A DNA stretch of 64,000 nucleotides from Metabacillus bambusae (GCF_017497975.1 NZ_JAGDEL010000007.1:62001-126000), one strand, 5' to 3'; positions 18,535 through 27,810 are shown, counted from the stretch's first letter. Notes: generated by a model from the letters alone, not told the origin. Numbers and translations are program-made.

Positions 18535-19194
18535 ATGAGTGTTAGAGAAAGATTTGATTTTGACTTAAAAAACTTAAGAGATAAATTAATCGAAATTGGA
18601 AGCCTTACAGAAGTTGCACTTAGCAAAGCCATACATGCATTAGAAAATCAAAATATTGAAGAGGCATTGGAAATTATCGAGGACGACAATAGAGTAGATG
18701 ATCTTGATGAAGAAATTAATGATTTAGCAATCATATTAATTGCAAAGCAACAACCAGTTGCCGTTGACCTTAGAAGAATTATTGTCGCAATCAAAATTTC
18801 CAGTGACATCGAAAGGATGGCTGATTTTGCTGTTAATATTGCTAAATCAACAATAAGAATTGGTGACGAACCTCTAGTTAAGCCGATCCATAGTATTAAA
18901 AAAATGCACAATATTGCATCTGAAATGCTCTCTCTCTCAATAAAAGCTTTTAATGAGGAGGATATCGTATTAGCAAAAAAAGTCGCTGATATGGATGATC
19001 AAGTAGACGAGCTATATGGAGAAACAATACGTGACATTCTAGAACTTATGGAATCCAAAAAGGAAAACTCTCAGCAACTAACCCAGCTATTGTTTATATG
19101 CCGATATATTGAAAGAACTGCAGACCATACAACAAATATATCTGAAAGCATCATGTACCTTGTTAAAGGCCAACGATATGATTTGAATAGCTAA
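18535..19194 (+). CDS. phoU: Phosphate-signalling regulator PhoU
   Basis: This 219-residue all-helical cytosolic protein is a tandem repeat of three-helix bundles. Metal-binding E(D)xxxD motifs appear twice (SSDIERMADFAVNIA and RYIERTADHTTNISE). PhoU links the Pst transporter to phosphate signalling. I start at the ATG reading MSVRERFDFDL, preceded by AAGGAGGT at 7-base spacing. The gene follows pstB past a strong terminator. In B. subtilis this place is held by yqgL, so phoU here may come from a different pst arrangement. Confidence 0.93.
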   Translation: MSVRERFDFDLKNLRDKLIEIGSLTEVALSKAIHALENQNIEEALEIIEDDNRVDDLDEEINDLAIILIAKQQPVAVDLRRIIVAIKISSDIERMADFAVNIAKSTIRIGDEPLVKPIHSIKKMHNIASEMLSLSIKAFNEEDIVLAKKVADMDDQVDELYGETIRDILELMESKKENSQQLTQLLFICRYIERTADHTTNISESIMYLVKGQRYDLNS

Positions 19195-19320
19195 AAGTGT
19201 GTATTACATATAGGATTCATTTGTTAATAAAATGGCTTTGTTAAATCTAATTGTTGTTTTTATCTTAAGGGAGGGAAATCTTGCTCCCTTAATTATCAAC
19301 AGTTTTGTTTAACGGTAAAT

Positions 19321-19374
19321 AACATAGAAAAACAGCCATTGAGATCAATCTCTATAGCTGTTTTTTCTATGTTT
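19321..19374. terminator. Bidirectional terminator phoU / 167-aa gene
   Basis: AACATAGAAAAACAGC pairs with GCTGTTTTTTCTATGTT, with an inner GAGATCAATCTC hairpin. T and A runs lie on either side, and the arm overlaps the last codons of the converging gene. Confidence 0.85.
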
Positions 19375-19876
19375 ATTTTGTTAATATTTCTGCAAGCTGG
19401 TTATATGTCATTCCTTTTTGAACAGTGAATGTACCAAGCTGTACTTTTTGATGATAGTTCCCTTTGATTAAAAATTGATCAAAGTCAAAGGAGTCTTCAA
19501 TAATTCCGTTTTGCTCTAGTAAATCAGAAATCTCACTAGTTGTCATACCTGATTTAATTGTAACGCTATATTTAACTACTTCGTCTTTCTTTTCTTCAGC
19601 TGTACTTTCATTCTTTTCAGGTGTTTCTACTGCTGTTTTTGTATCCTGTTGCTGAACAGCTTTATCCTTTGCTGCTAATAATTCTTCATATTCGTCAGTT
19701 GTTATAGAAACTTTTCCGTTACTTGTTAAAAATGATTCAACATCACTTTTAGTAACTTCTTTCTTTTCTGCGTCAGCTTCTGCTGATTTGTTATCAGATA
19801 AAAGATATGTTCCGCCAAGTAATGATGTAGCTACAATCATGCCTGCTGCAAATGTTTGAAATCCGGTTTTACTCAT
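19373..19876 (-). CDS. Exported protein with MltG/YceG-like LysM-type domain
   Basis: This 167-residue protein has an N-terminal TM or signal anchor (about 8–26), an acidic Glu/Lys-rich linker, and a C-terminal region (about 100–167, YSVTIKSGMTTSEISDLLEQ to KGMTYNQLAEILTK). The latter resembles the LysM-like module of MltG endolytic transglycosylases but lacks a catalytic domain. It and its neighbour occupy the place of the yqzC–yqzD pair after pst in B. subtilis. A wall-binding role is inferred. The start overlaps the upstream gene by 4 bp (ATGA). Confidence 0.7.
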   Translation of the reverse strand: MSKTGFQTFAAGMIVATSLLGGTYLLSDNKSAEADAEKKEVTKSDVESFLTSNGKVSITTDEYEELLAAKDKAVQQQDTKTAVETPEKNESTAEEKKDEVVKYSVTIKSGMTTSEISDLLEQNGIIEDSFDFDQFLIKGNYHQKVQLGTFTVQKGMTYNQLAEILTK

Positions 19877-20247
19877 GTTAAAACCCTCTCATTCTTTTCA
19901 ACAATTGCTCGGATCTCTTCAACAGATGTACCTTCTGATAATGCGATCGCTTCAATAGACATTCCTTGACGATACTTTGCTAAAATACGTGAAGTATTAG
20001 GATTAGCTTGGCTATCTTCACTATTCGTTTTAGTTTGTTCCTTTAGAGGAGTATCGTTTTGTAAGAGCTCTTCTTCGACGACTCTCATTTTCTTTTTTAG
20101 TTTGTATATCTCTTGCATCGCCGACAATTGTAAATGATCTAGCTCCTGTTCTAGTTCTTTTACATTGTCACGTTGTAGAAAAGATATGCCGATAAGCACG
20201 ATGCTTATAATAAACAAAATAATAATCATGATTGTCACTTTTTTCAC
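19873..20247 (-). CDS. Membrane-anchored coiled-coil protein of unknown function
   Basis: This 124-residue protein has an N-terminal TM (about 4–24), a coiled coil (about 28–65, heptads with VKELEQELDHLQ and IYKLKKKMRVVEEELL), a polar linker, and a C-terminal helix-turn-helix-like stretch (RQGMSIEAIALSEGTSVEEI). It is translationally coupled to the following exported protein by ATGA overlap. Position suggests yqzD of B. subtilis. I do not know a function. Confidence 0.68.
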   Translation of the reverse strand: MKKVTIMIIILFIISIVLIGISFLQRDNVKELEQELDHLQLSAMQEIYKLKKKMRVVEEELLQNDTPLKEQTKTNSEDSQANPNTSRILAKYRQGMSIEAIALSEGTSVEEIRAIVEKNERVLT

Positions 20248-20421
20248 CTTCTATTGATTATTTCCCTCTACCTTTATATCATAAATTGTCATTGTAAAGA
20301 AGTGATTTTTTTCATAAAGTGTAGCTTTTTGACGAATTTTCTCTAGAATGTAAACAAGTATTCACAGTCTATGCATGATAAGATAATCATAAGCATGTAA
20401 ATGAGAAAGAAGAGGACAGCT

Positions 20422-20883
20422 ATGAAACCAATTGACAACAGTCAGAATAATAATATCATTCGAGCTCAATCGACATTTTATGAGGATTCTCTAAAAATAA
20501 TTGCCTATCCAACATATCTTCTTATAACCTGGAACATTTTATCTACTACCAAAATTCTACTAGAGAATATACTTGGTGAACAGTTTAATGATTTACATAT
20601 GAGAGTTATTCTTAATAAAAATAATAAACACCAACAAATGACTGATTTTTTTATAAGTGATCCAAGTGGTGTTTTGCGTTTAGCGACAATCCCCACAGGA
20701 ATATATAATTGTGAACTAGCTGTAAGCAACTCTCATAATGAAACGATCACTGTGAAACGATCTAATACCATACATTTTCTCCAAAGTAAAAATCTTAAAT
20801 GTAAGGAAATACAATGGCAGCAACTTATTGATGATCATCAATTGTGGTTACAGGCATACTCAGGATATACAGTATATGAATAA
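20422..20883 (+). CDS. DUF4912 domain protein
   Basis: This 153-residue protein has a DUF4912-type core, with a YPTYLLITWNI opening, a FISDPSGVLRLATIPTGIYNCELAV beta-rich middle and HLQ/WLQAYSGYTVYE end. The domain is typically found beside glycosyltransferase genes, as here. The start at 20422 follows GAAGAGG; an ATG 21 bases earlier has no ribosome binding site. The 3' end overlaps the next gene by 8 bp. A carbohydrate-associated, perhaps glycogen- or wall-related role is inferred from context only. Confidence 0.7.
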   Translation: MKPIDNSQNNNIIRAQSTFYEDSLKIIAYPTYLLITWNILSTTKILLENILGEQFNDLHMRVILNKNNKHQQMTDFFISDPSGVLRLATIPTGIYNCELAVSNSHNETITVKRSNTIHFLQSKNLKCKEIQWQQLIDDHQLWLQAYSGYTVYE

Positions 20884-22087
20884 GAAGAAGGTGCCACTTT
20901 TGGGTAATAATGCAAATGTGACTGTTTTACTCTTAACAACTGAATATCGTGATCATATCGTTGGAGGACTCGGCAGGCATGTTACTGATTTAACTTCAAT
21001 AGGGACTAAGCGGGGGATTACTTATATCGTTGTTACAATTTCTAAAACAGATAAAGAATCATATATAGTTGAAGATGGTGTTCACGTTTTTCGCTTACTA
21101 CCTTGGAAGAGAAATCCCTCAGAATTCTTGGATTACATTCGAAATATAAATTTTCGTTTTTCACAGTTCGTTTTACAGGAATTACAACTTTCCTTTGATC
21201 TAATACATGTACATGATTGGCTAACGGGTATTGCGGGTAGTCAATTGAAAAATATTTTGAAGTTGCCACTGCTCACAACGTTTCATGCGACCGAATTTGG
21301 AAGAAAACAAGATCAGGTCACTGTCATAACAAATAGGATAACAGATTATGAAACAAAGCTTGTACAGGCATCTGATCGCATCATTGTATGTAGTCTATTT
21401 ATGAAGAACGTTTTAAATAATGAGCTTGGCTGTCCCTTAGAGAAGCTTGAAGTTATTCCAAATGGAATTATTCCGAAGAATTATCAAGCGATTATGTTGA
21501 ATGAGGATGTACGAAATAGGTTTCCTTTTGTAGATTCTCCATTTTTATTTGCAATGGGAAGACTTGTTAAAGAAAAGGGCTTTCAACTATTTATCCATGC
21601 ATTTTCGGAAATTCATAAAGAGTTCCCAGATTTTATACTTGTTATTGCGGGTAAAGGACCATATGAAACTGAGTTAAAGCAATTAACGATAAAATTCAAT
21701 TTAGAGAATAAAGTAATTTTTACAGGCTTTTTACATGATTTAGAACGGAATACCTTATTAAAGCAATGTGAAATGTTAGTTATTCCGAGTTTATACGAGC
21801 CGTTTGGCATTATTGCATTAGAGGGGATGGCTGCTGCTAAACCGGCTGTTGCCTTTAATATTGGTGGCTTAGGAGAAATTCTTGCAGAAAAGCGAGGAAT
21901 ATTAATTAGTGAAGTAAACAGTAAGCTCCTTGCAGAAAAACTTCGTAAATATTTATCACAACCTGATCAGTATCGGGAGATTGCATATAAAGGTTTCCAG
22001 TCAGTAAATTCTGAGTATAATTGGTCTTTACTTATTGATGAAACAGTTGATGTTTATAAAAATATGATAAAAAAAAGAAGTATATAA
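20876..22087 (+). CDS. GT4/GT5-like glycosyltransferase (GT-B fold)
   Basis: This 403-residue enzyme has a glycogen-synthase-like N-terminal half (LLTTEYRDHIVGGLGRHVTDL, then LIHVHDWLTGIAG and LLTTFHATEFGRK). The C-terminal donor-binding half has GRLVKEKGFQLFIHAF, VIAGKGPYETEL and the ExE motif PSLYEPFGIIALEGMAA. The donor is probably a nucleotide sugar; the acceptor is unknown. The ATG overlaps the DUF4912 gene end, so the two are coupled. B. subtilis has no such pair between yqzD and rpmGA. Confidence 0.85.
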   Translation: MNKKKVPLLGNNANVTVLLLTTEYRDHIVGGLGRHVTDLTSIGTKRGITYIVVTISKTDKESYIVEDGVHVFRLLPWKRNPSEFLDYIRNINFRFSQFVLQELQLSFDLIHVHDWLTGIAGSQLKNILKLPLLTTFHATEFGRKQDQVTVITNRITDYETKLVQASDRIIVCSLFMKNVLNNELGCPLEKLEVIPNGIIPKNYQAIMLNEDVRNRFPFVDSPFLFAMGRLVKEKGFQLFIHAFSEIHKEFPDFILVIAGKGPYETELKQLTIKFNLENKVIFTGFLHDLERNTLLKQCEMLVIPSLYEPFGIIALEGMAAAKPAVAFNIGGLGEILAEKRGILISEVNSKLLAEKLRKYLSQPDQYREIAYKGFQSVNSEYNWSLLIDETVDVYKNMIKKRSI

Positions 22088-22197
22088 GGTCAAAATAAAA
22101 ATATAATGAAATTCATGTGGAATTTGTCTAATAAAAATGCTATTATATTAAAGTCTGATTTGTTTTATTAGTTTTTTATGTTTGGAGGGAAAGAAAC

Positions 22198-22347
22198 ATG
22201 CGTGTAAATATTACATTAGCTTGCACTGATTGTGGCGAACGTAACTATATTTCTAAAAAGAATAAACGTAATAACCCAGATCGTCTTGAGCTTAAGAAAT
22301 ATTGTTCAAGAGATAAAAAAATGACTACACACCGCGAAACAAAGTAA
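22198..22347 (+). CDS. rpmG: 50S ribosomal protein L33
   Basis: This 49-residue protein reads [19 protein letters not shown]… and ends MTTHRETK, the standard L33 ends. AGGGAAAG lies before the ATG. Cys9 and Cys12 form one half of a zinc ribbon, but the second half has only Cys36 (YCSRD), so the four-Cys site of Zn-type L33 is incomplete. B. subtilis has rpmGA at this place. A perfect terminator follows immediately. Confidence 0.95.
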   Translation: MRVNITLACTDCGERNYISKKNKRNNPDRLELKKYCSRDKKMTTHRETK

Positions 22348-22381
22348 CAGTAGGGATGTTTTATTCCTACTGTTTTTTTTG
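22347..22381 (+). terminator. Intrinsic terminator after rpmG
   Basis: ACAGTAGG pairs with CCTACTGT around an 11-base loop, followed by eight Ts. Confidence 0.9.
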
Positions 22382-22463
22382 TTTTATGGGCCATATTAAA
22401 ATAAATACGAGTGATTCTAACCCTCTTTTCCAGCTATAATGAAGGTAAGGAGGGTAATTACAT

Positions 22464-23021
22464 ATGGATAAGAAACACTTACGAACTTTAATTAAGCAAA
22501 GATTAGCTGAAATGGCTGAGGAAACATTTAGACACTATTCGAGAGAGATTCAGCAACAATTGTTTACTTTAGATTCTTGGCAAGCAGCTCAAACTATTGC
22601 GGTGACAATATCAAATGGCCGTGAGGTTGATACCACAAATATCATCGAAAGGGCATGGCAAGACAAGAAACGTATCGTTGTTCCAAAATGTGATCCTAAA
22701 ACAAATACTATGGAGTTTAGACAAATGACCTCCTTTGATCAGCTTGAACGCGTCTTTTTTGGTCTTCTAGAGCCGAAAGTTTTGGAAACGGAAAAGGTCA
22801 GTCCAAATCAAATTGACCTTATGATCATACCTGGTATCTGTTATGACCGAAGGGGCTATCGTATTGGCTATGGTGGAGGGTATTTTGACCGATATTTAAC
22901 ACATTACAAAAACCATACCTTGTCTTTAGCTTTTTCTACGCAAATTGTTGAGGAAGTGCCTACTGAGCCACATGATCTTCCTGTTTCAACAATTATTACC
23001 GAATGTGAGGTAATCAACTAA
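22464..23021 (+). CDS. yqgN: 5-formyltetrahydrofolate cyclo-ligase (YqgN)
   Basis: This 185-residue enzyme converts 5-formyl-THF and ATP to 5,10-methenyl-THF. The family signature near the C-terminus is present (IPGICYDRRGYRIGYGGGYFDRYL), as is an N-terminal Lys/Arg-rich helix that binds ATP. AAGGAGGG precedes the ATG. It is separated by 1 bp from the DUF92 gene and probably co-transcribed. Confidence 0.93.
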   Translation: MDKKHLRTLIKQRLAEMAEETFRHYSREIQQQLFTLDSWQAAQTIAVTISNGREVDTTNIIERAWQDKKRIVVPKCDPKTNTMEFRQMTSFDQLERVFFGLLEPKVLETEKVSPNQIDLMIIPGICYDRRGYRIGYGGGYFDRYLTHYKNHTLSLAFSTQIVEEVPTEPHDLPVSTIITECEVIN

Positions 23022-23022
23022 T

Positions 23023-23811
23023 ATGATAGAGCTCGATCTGGTTTGGGCTTTCTTGTTTATCTTATTGATATCATATGTTGGTTGGAAGGTAAACTCATTA
23101 ACTGTCAGCGGTGCAATCGGAGCGGTTTGTGTAGGATTTGTCATTTACCTAGGTTTTTCCTGGGAGGGTCTATTCGTATTAGGCTGCTTTTTCAGTAGTT
23201 CAAGTTTATTAAGTAAGTATCAAAGTGCAAAGAAGTCAAACCTTCAGCACATGCTAGAAAAAGGAGATCGCAGAGATATTGTTCAGGTGATGGCTAATGG
23301 AAGTGTACCCGCGATACTTGGACTATTTCAATTTATCGAACCGAGTGTAGATCAAAGGTTATTATTTTGCTTTTGTATATCGATCGCTGCAGCAAATGCT
23401 GATACATGGGCATCTGAGATCGGTACGCTAAGTAAACGAAAGCCTAGATTACTTTTAACCTTAAAAAAAGTAGAAAGAGGCACGTCTGGTGCAGTATCTA
23501 TCCTAGGCACGAGTGCAGCATTAGCTGGAGCGGCTTTTATAAGTATAATTGCAGGAATGTTGTTTTCTATTTCTGTTTACTTTATGTTGTGTATTGTGAT
23601 TTTTGGTTTTATCGGAAATATCCTTGACACATTACTAGGGCAAACAATTCAAGTTAAATATAAATGTAATGTTTGTGAAAAAATAACTGAAAAACAAGTA
23701 CATTGTAGTAATAGTGGTACGAAACTGACAAAGTATAGTTTTCTAAATAATGATGCGGTGAACCTCTTATCAATTGCGTTTGCTACTTTACTAGGTTTTA
23801 TTCTTTCATGA
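23023..23811 (+). CDS. DUF92 family membrane protein
   Basis: This 262-residue integral membrane protein has about six TM segments and the DUF92 hallmarks AAANADTWASEIGTLSK and VERGTSGAVSILGT. The plant member VTE6 phosphorylates phytyl phosphate, so an isoprenoid-phosphate kinase role is possible but unproven in bacteria. A CNVCEKI…VHC segment near the C-terminus resembles half a zinc motif. The gene is inserted between yqgN and ldh relative to B. subtilis. Confidence 0.82.
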   Translation: MIELDLVWAFLFILLISYVGWKVNSLTVSGAIGAVCVGFVIYLGFSWEGLFVLGCFFSSSSLLSKYQSAKKSNLQHMLEKGDRRDIVQVMANGSVPAILGLFQFIEPSVDQRLLFCFCISIAAANADTWASEIGTLSKRKPRLLLTLKKVERGTSGAVSILGTSAALAGAAFISIIAGMLFSISVYFMLCIVIFGFIGNILDTLLGQTIQVKYKCNVCEKITEKQVHCSNSGTKLTKYSFLNNDAVNLLSIAFATLLGFILS

Positions 23812-23829
23812 ATTGTTCAAATATTAATC

Positions 23830-23879
23830 TTACATAGTGACAATAGTAGTGTAAAATTAAATTGTGAAGCAATTCACAA
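23830..23879 (+). promoter_or_regulatory. ldh promoter with a perfect Rex operator
   Basis: A TTACAT –35 (23830–23835) and TAAAAT –10 (23852–23857) are 16 bp apart. TTGTGAAGCAATTCACAA at 23862–23879 is an exact Rex palindrome (TTGTGAA-N4-TTCACAA) lying over the expected start site. Rex senses NADH/NAD+, so ldh should be derepressed when oxygen is low. Confidence 0.88.
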
Positions 23880-23902
23880 AGTGTAAAGAATAAAACAATT
23901 GA

Positions 23903-24856
<954 letters not shown>

Positions 24857-24866
24857 AAAAGGACTT

Positions 24867-24892
24867 TCCTACTAAATATATGAGTAGGAGGG
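24867..24892 (+). promoter_or_regulatory. Hairpin sequestering the ribosome binding site of the 55-aa gene
   Basis: TCCTACT (24867–24873) pairs perfectly with AGTAGGA (24883–24889). Four bases of the AGGAGGG Shine-Dalgarno (24886–24892) lie in the stem. This could lower or regulate translation of the small gene in read-through ldh mRNA. Confidence 0.4.
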
Positions 24893-24898
24893 ATGTTT

Positions 24899-25066
24899 AT
24901 GAGACGACTCATTATGCTTGTAGCTGGCACATTCGCATTATATCGCTATCGATATAGAATTGTGAATTTTGTATTAGGTCAACCTGAGCTCCGTAGATTT
25001 TTTATTCAATTATCAATGAGAGTTCCTTTTTTGAGAGATCGTTTTGTTAATCGTGCTTTTCATTAA
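24899..25066 (+). CDS. Small basic protein, 55 aa (possible YqgO)
   Basis: This 55-residue protein begins MRRLIMLVAGTFALYRYRYR, giving a short hydrophobic N-terminus followed by Arg/Tyr-rich sequence and Phe/Arg-rich helices (RRFFIQLSMRVPFLRDRF). A strong AGGAGGG site lies 6 bases upstream, and a terminator follows. It lies just upstream of gluP, where B. subtilis has the small gene yqgO, but I cannot confirm identity. Membrane association is likely. Confidence 0.65.
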   Translation: MRRLIMLVAGTFALYRYRYRIVNFVLGQPELRRFFIQLSMRVPFLRDRFVNRAFH

Positions 25067-25083
25067 AAAAGTTAATTCTTGAA

Positions 25084-25118
25084 AAAAAAGCTGACTTTGT
25101 AGTTAAGTCAGTTTTTTT
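25084..25118 (+). terminator. Intrinsic terminator after the 55-aa gene
   Basis: CTGACTT pairs with AAGTCAG around a 7-base loop, flanked by long A and T runs. Confidence 0.85.
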
Positions 25119-25123
25119 ACTGT

Positions 25124-25300
25124 CTAAGAAATTATAAAATTCTAGTACTGTGGTTAAGCGCTAGGCATCCAGCTCCAGCGCCTAGCCCCTCTTGGGTCTA
25201 CAGCCACTTAAGAATTGAAGGTAAAGAACACCTTCTATTCTTAAGCGTCTTATTTGCCCGAGGCTGTTCAAGGCGCTTGCGCTTTTGTTCCTTTATGCTA
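25124..25300. repeat. Dispersed structured repeat, copy 2
   Basis: Starts with AGAAATTATAAAATTCT, then CTGTGGTTAAGCGC and CCAGCTCCAGCGCCTAG, and ends GCTGTTCAAGGCGCTTGCGC, matching copy 1 (3870–4056) at both ends. GCTAGGC and GCGCCTAGC can form a local hairpin. TTAAGCGC near the left end can pair with GCGCTTG at the right end. The middle, a separate palindrome CTTAAGAATtGAAGG…CCTTCTATTCTTAAG, differs from copy 1. Confidence 0.65.
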
Positions 25301-25406
25301 ATAAATAATCCTTGGCTTTTTTTAAAGGTAGCTTAAAGGCAGGATTCTTCCTTTTCGCTTTCATTACTTGTTATAATAAAGAAAAATAAAGGTCGGAGCG
25401 GATATT

Positions 25407-26942
25407 ATGGTGATAGAGCAAGATTATTTATATTGGTCATTAATAGAACAACTAGTAGTGGAGCAGAAATATTCAATTTTGGCTCTATCCCAGGATGGTC
25501 GTGAGGTATTACTTGAGCCGTTTCGTAATAAACAATTTACGTTAGTTCGGTTAAGAAGAATGGATGTTGATTGGGGAAACACACTTGCTTTAGACATTGA
25601 ACAAGCAGGTGGAAGATTTGAACAACTTTTAAGAAATGGTGTAAGAGGTCCAATTCGTGTAATGAATATATATGTTTCTTCGTTACCACCTGTAGATGAC
25701 TATCCTGATAGCTTTGTTAAAGGATACAGTAGGTTAAAAGGTAAAATTGATATAACCTCTTCCTTGTTAATAAAGGATAATCTAAAGGAAGGGATTCAAA
25801 AATTAGAAGAGGCATTGAACGTTCCAGTGAAATTCGATCATGAAATACTAATGGAAAATCTAGAAATTGCAGACATTCAAAAAGTAAGAAATAGGGTAAT
25901 CGACTTTCAGAACGAACAGAAAGAAGAAGAAAGAAAAATCTTTCAAAATGGTAAGCCGTTTTTAACGTATCTTTTTTTAGGATTACAAATTATTATGTTT
26001 CTTCTCCTCGAATTATACGGTGGCAGTTCCAATTCGGAAACATTAATTCGTTTCGGAGCAAAATATAATCCTCTCATCTATGATGGGGAATGGTGGAGAT
26101 TCTTCACTCCAATTGTGTTACATATTGGTTTTCTGCATTTACTTATGAATAGTTTTGCGCTCTTTTACATTGGACCTGCAGTTGAACGAGCATATGGCTC
26201 ACTACGCTTTTTGTTTATCTATTTAGTTGCAGGCGTTTCTGGTTCGATTGTAAGCTTTGCATTTAGTCCATTTCTATCTGCAGGTGCCTCTGGTGCTATA
26301 TTCGGTTGCTTTGGTGCGTTATTATACATTGGTGTGCAAAATAGAAAAGTATTTTTCCGAACGATGGGCTCGAACCTATTAGTTGTAGTAGGTATTAACT
26401 TAGCATTGGGCTTTGCAATTCCAAATATTGATAATGCGGGACATATTGGTGGATTAATTGGTGGTTTTCTTGCAGCATTAATTGTTCAACTTCCTAAAAG
26501 AAAGCATATTCTACTGAGACTAATAGGCCTAACTTCAACAATTACCTTATTAGTTGTTTTATATCGATACGGAATTAGCCAAACTGAAGAGCAGTATTCA
26601 CAGTATACAGTTCTTCAAGGGCAAGAGTTAATACAAGAAGAAAAATATGAAGAAGCCTATTCTTATTTAAATGAAGCGATAAAAACTGATAACACCTCAA
26701 ATGATCTTTTGTTTTTGTTATCAGTAAGTGAAATTGAATTGGAAAAGTATGATCAAGCAGTTCAGCATTTACAACAAATCATTTCAGATGATAATTCCTA
26801 TCATCAAGCGCATTTTAACCTCTCAATCTTATACGCAAATATGGGTGACATTTCTCTTGCTTTGAAAGAGGTAAATAAAGCATTGAAATATGACCCTACA
26901 AATGCGGATTATAAATCGTTTAAGGAACAACTTAATAACTAA
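25407..26942 (+). CDS. gluP: Rhomboid intramembrane serine protease GluP (YqgP)
   Basis: This 511-residue membrane protease has an N-terminal soluble domain (about 1–180), a rhomboid core (about 190–360) and C-terminal TPR-like helices (about 400–511, EKYEEAYSYLNEAIK and related repeats). The catalytic Ser is in SAGASGAIFG and the partner His in DNAGHIGGLIGG. The family motif HIGFLHLLMNSFAL is intact. B. subtilis YqgP acts in membrane protein quality control with FtsH and in Mg/Mn transporter turnover. The gene ends in an 11-bp tail-to-tail overlap with the next gene. Confidence 0.95.
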   Translation: MVIEQDYLYWSLIEQLVVEQKYSILALSQDGREVLLEPFRNKQFTLVRLRRMDVDWGNTLALDIEQAGGRFEQLLRNGVRGPIRVMNIYVSSLPPVDDYPDSFVKGYSRLKGKIDITSSLLIKDNLKEGIQKLEEALNVPVKFDHEILMENLEIADIQKVRNRVIDFQNEQKEEERKIFQNGKPFLTYLFLGLQIIMFLLLELYGGSSNSETLIRFGAKYNPLIYDGEWWRFFTPIVLHIGFLHLLMNSFALFYIGPAVERAYGSLRFLFIYLVAGVSGSIVSFAFSPFLSAGASGAIFGCFGALLYIGVQNRKVFFRTMGSNLLVVVGINLALGFAIPNIDNAGHIGGLIGGFLAALIVQLPKRKHILLRLIGLTSTITLLVVLYRYGISQTEEQYSQYTVLQGQELIQEEKYEEAYSYLNEAIKTDNTSNDLLFLLSVSEIELEKYDQAVQHLQQIISDDNSYHQAHFNLSILYANMGDISLALKEVNKALKYDPTNADYKSFKEQLNN

Positions 26943-27810
26943 CCGATATGTTCTGAATAAATTTAAATGGTAAACCATTCTCAGCTTGGATAAGTATCAC
27001 AATATGAGAGTAATTTTTTGCAATCAAAATCAAAGGCATGGTGCTGCCAATTGGTTCAATCACCTTGCCTTCTTTCGTTTTTAAACCTAAAAAGTAATTT
27101 TTATATAAACCTTCCCAAAGGCTACCAATCACTTCTTGTGTTTTAGCCTTTGATAATCCTAAAATCGGATCACTATTGTACCTTTCTAACTCTATAAACG
27201 GAATTCTTTCATATTTCGTTTCGTCAATTTTATAATACTCAACCAATTGATTCCAGCTGTATTCAAGATGTTGTTCTGTCACTTTATCTAAAATGTCTTT
27301 CCACTCTTGTTCTTCATCAGTATGTGGCCTTTTAAAAGAAAAAAGATCTGTAAATTCCGAGTCAATTACGTATAAATGGTCTCTAGACATTCGCTGTGTA
27401 CTACGGATAAGATCATTCTCCAAATGAATTTCTCCATAATGAAGACTAATCGCTTGATAATGGCTGCTATCTTCACCAGTAATTTTTTTATATTGTGCAA
27501 GCTTTTGGCTTTGATCCTCCCATTCAGAAAGTGTCTCGACTAATTTTCCATCTGAAAATAGCAAAGATATATCTTGTCTTAGAAATATTTCCTTGTTTGT
27601 AAGTGAAGTAACATCCCACTCAATGATATACTCATCATCATCTTTTTTACCAGCAAACTGGAGAGAAGTAGAAGCTTTATCAAAGGTTACAGAGTCGTCA
27701 ATTGGGAAAAAGATGATGCTTTCCCTTGCAATTTTCCCATGATAAAAATAAAGAAAACCGGAAGTTATTAACGCTAGTAAGATCACTATTACCCATTTTG
27801 TTGTTTTCAT
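26932..27810 (-). CDS. Hypothetical membrane-anchored extracytoplasmic protein, 292 aa
   Basis: One N-terminal TM (about 5–22) is followed by a mixed alpha/beta, highly polar region that should lie outside the membrane. I recognise no domain. GGAGTTG lies 9 bases upstream of the chosen ATG; an ATG six bases earlier is also possible. The stop codon lies inside gluP, and the genes converge without an intervening terminator. Its role is unknown; conservation next to gluP would be needed to suggest a functional link. Confidence 0.65.
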   Translation of the reverse strand: MKTTKWVIVILLALITSGFLYFYHGKIARESIIFFPIDDSVTFDKASTSLQFAGKKDDDEYIIEWDVTSLTNKEIFLRQDISLLFSDGKLVETLSEWEDQSQKLAQYKKITGEDSSHYQAISLHYGEIHLENDLIRSTQRMSRDHLYVIDSEFTDLFSFKRPHTDEEQEWKDILDKVTEQHLEYSWNQLVEYYKIDETKYERIPFIELERYNSDPILGLSKAKTQEVIGSLWEGLYKNYFLGLKTKEGKVIEPIGSTMPLILIAKNYSHIVILIQAENGLPFKFIQNISVSY

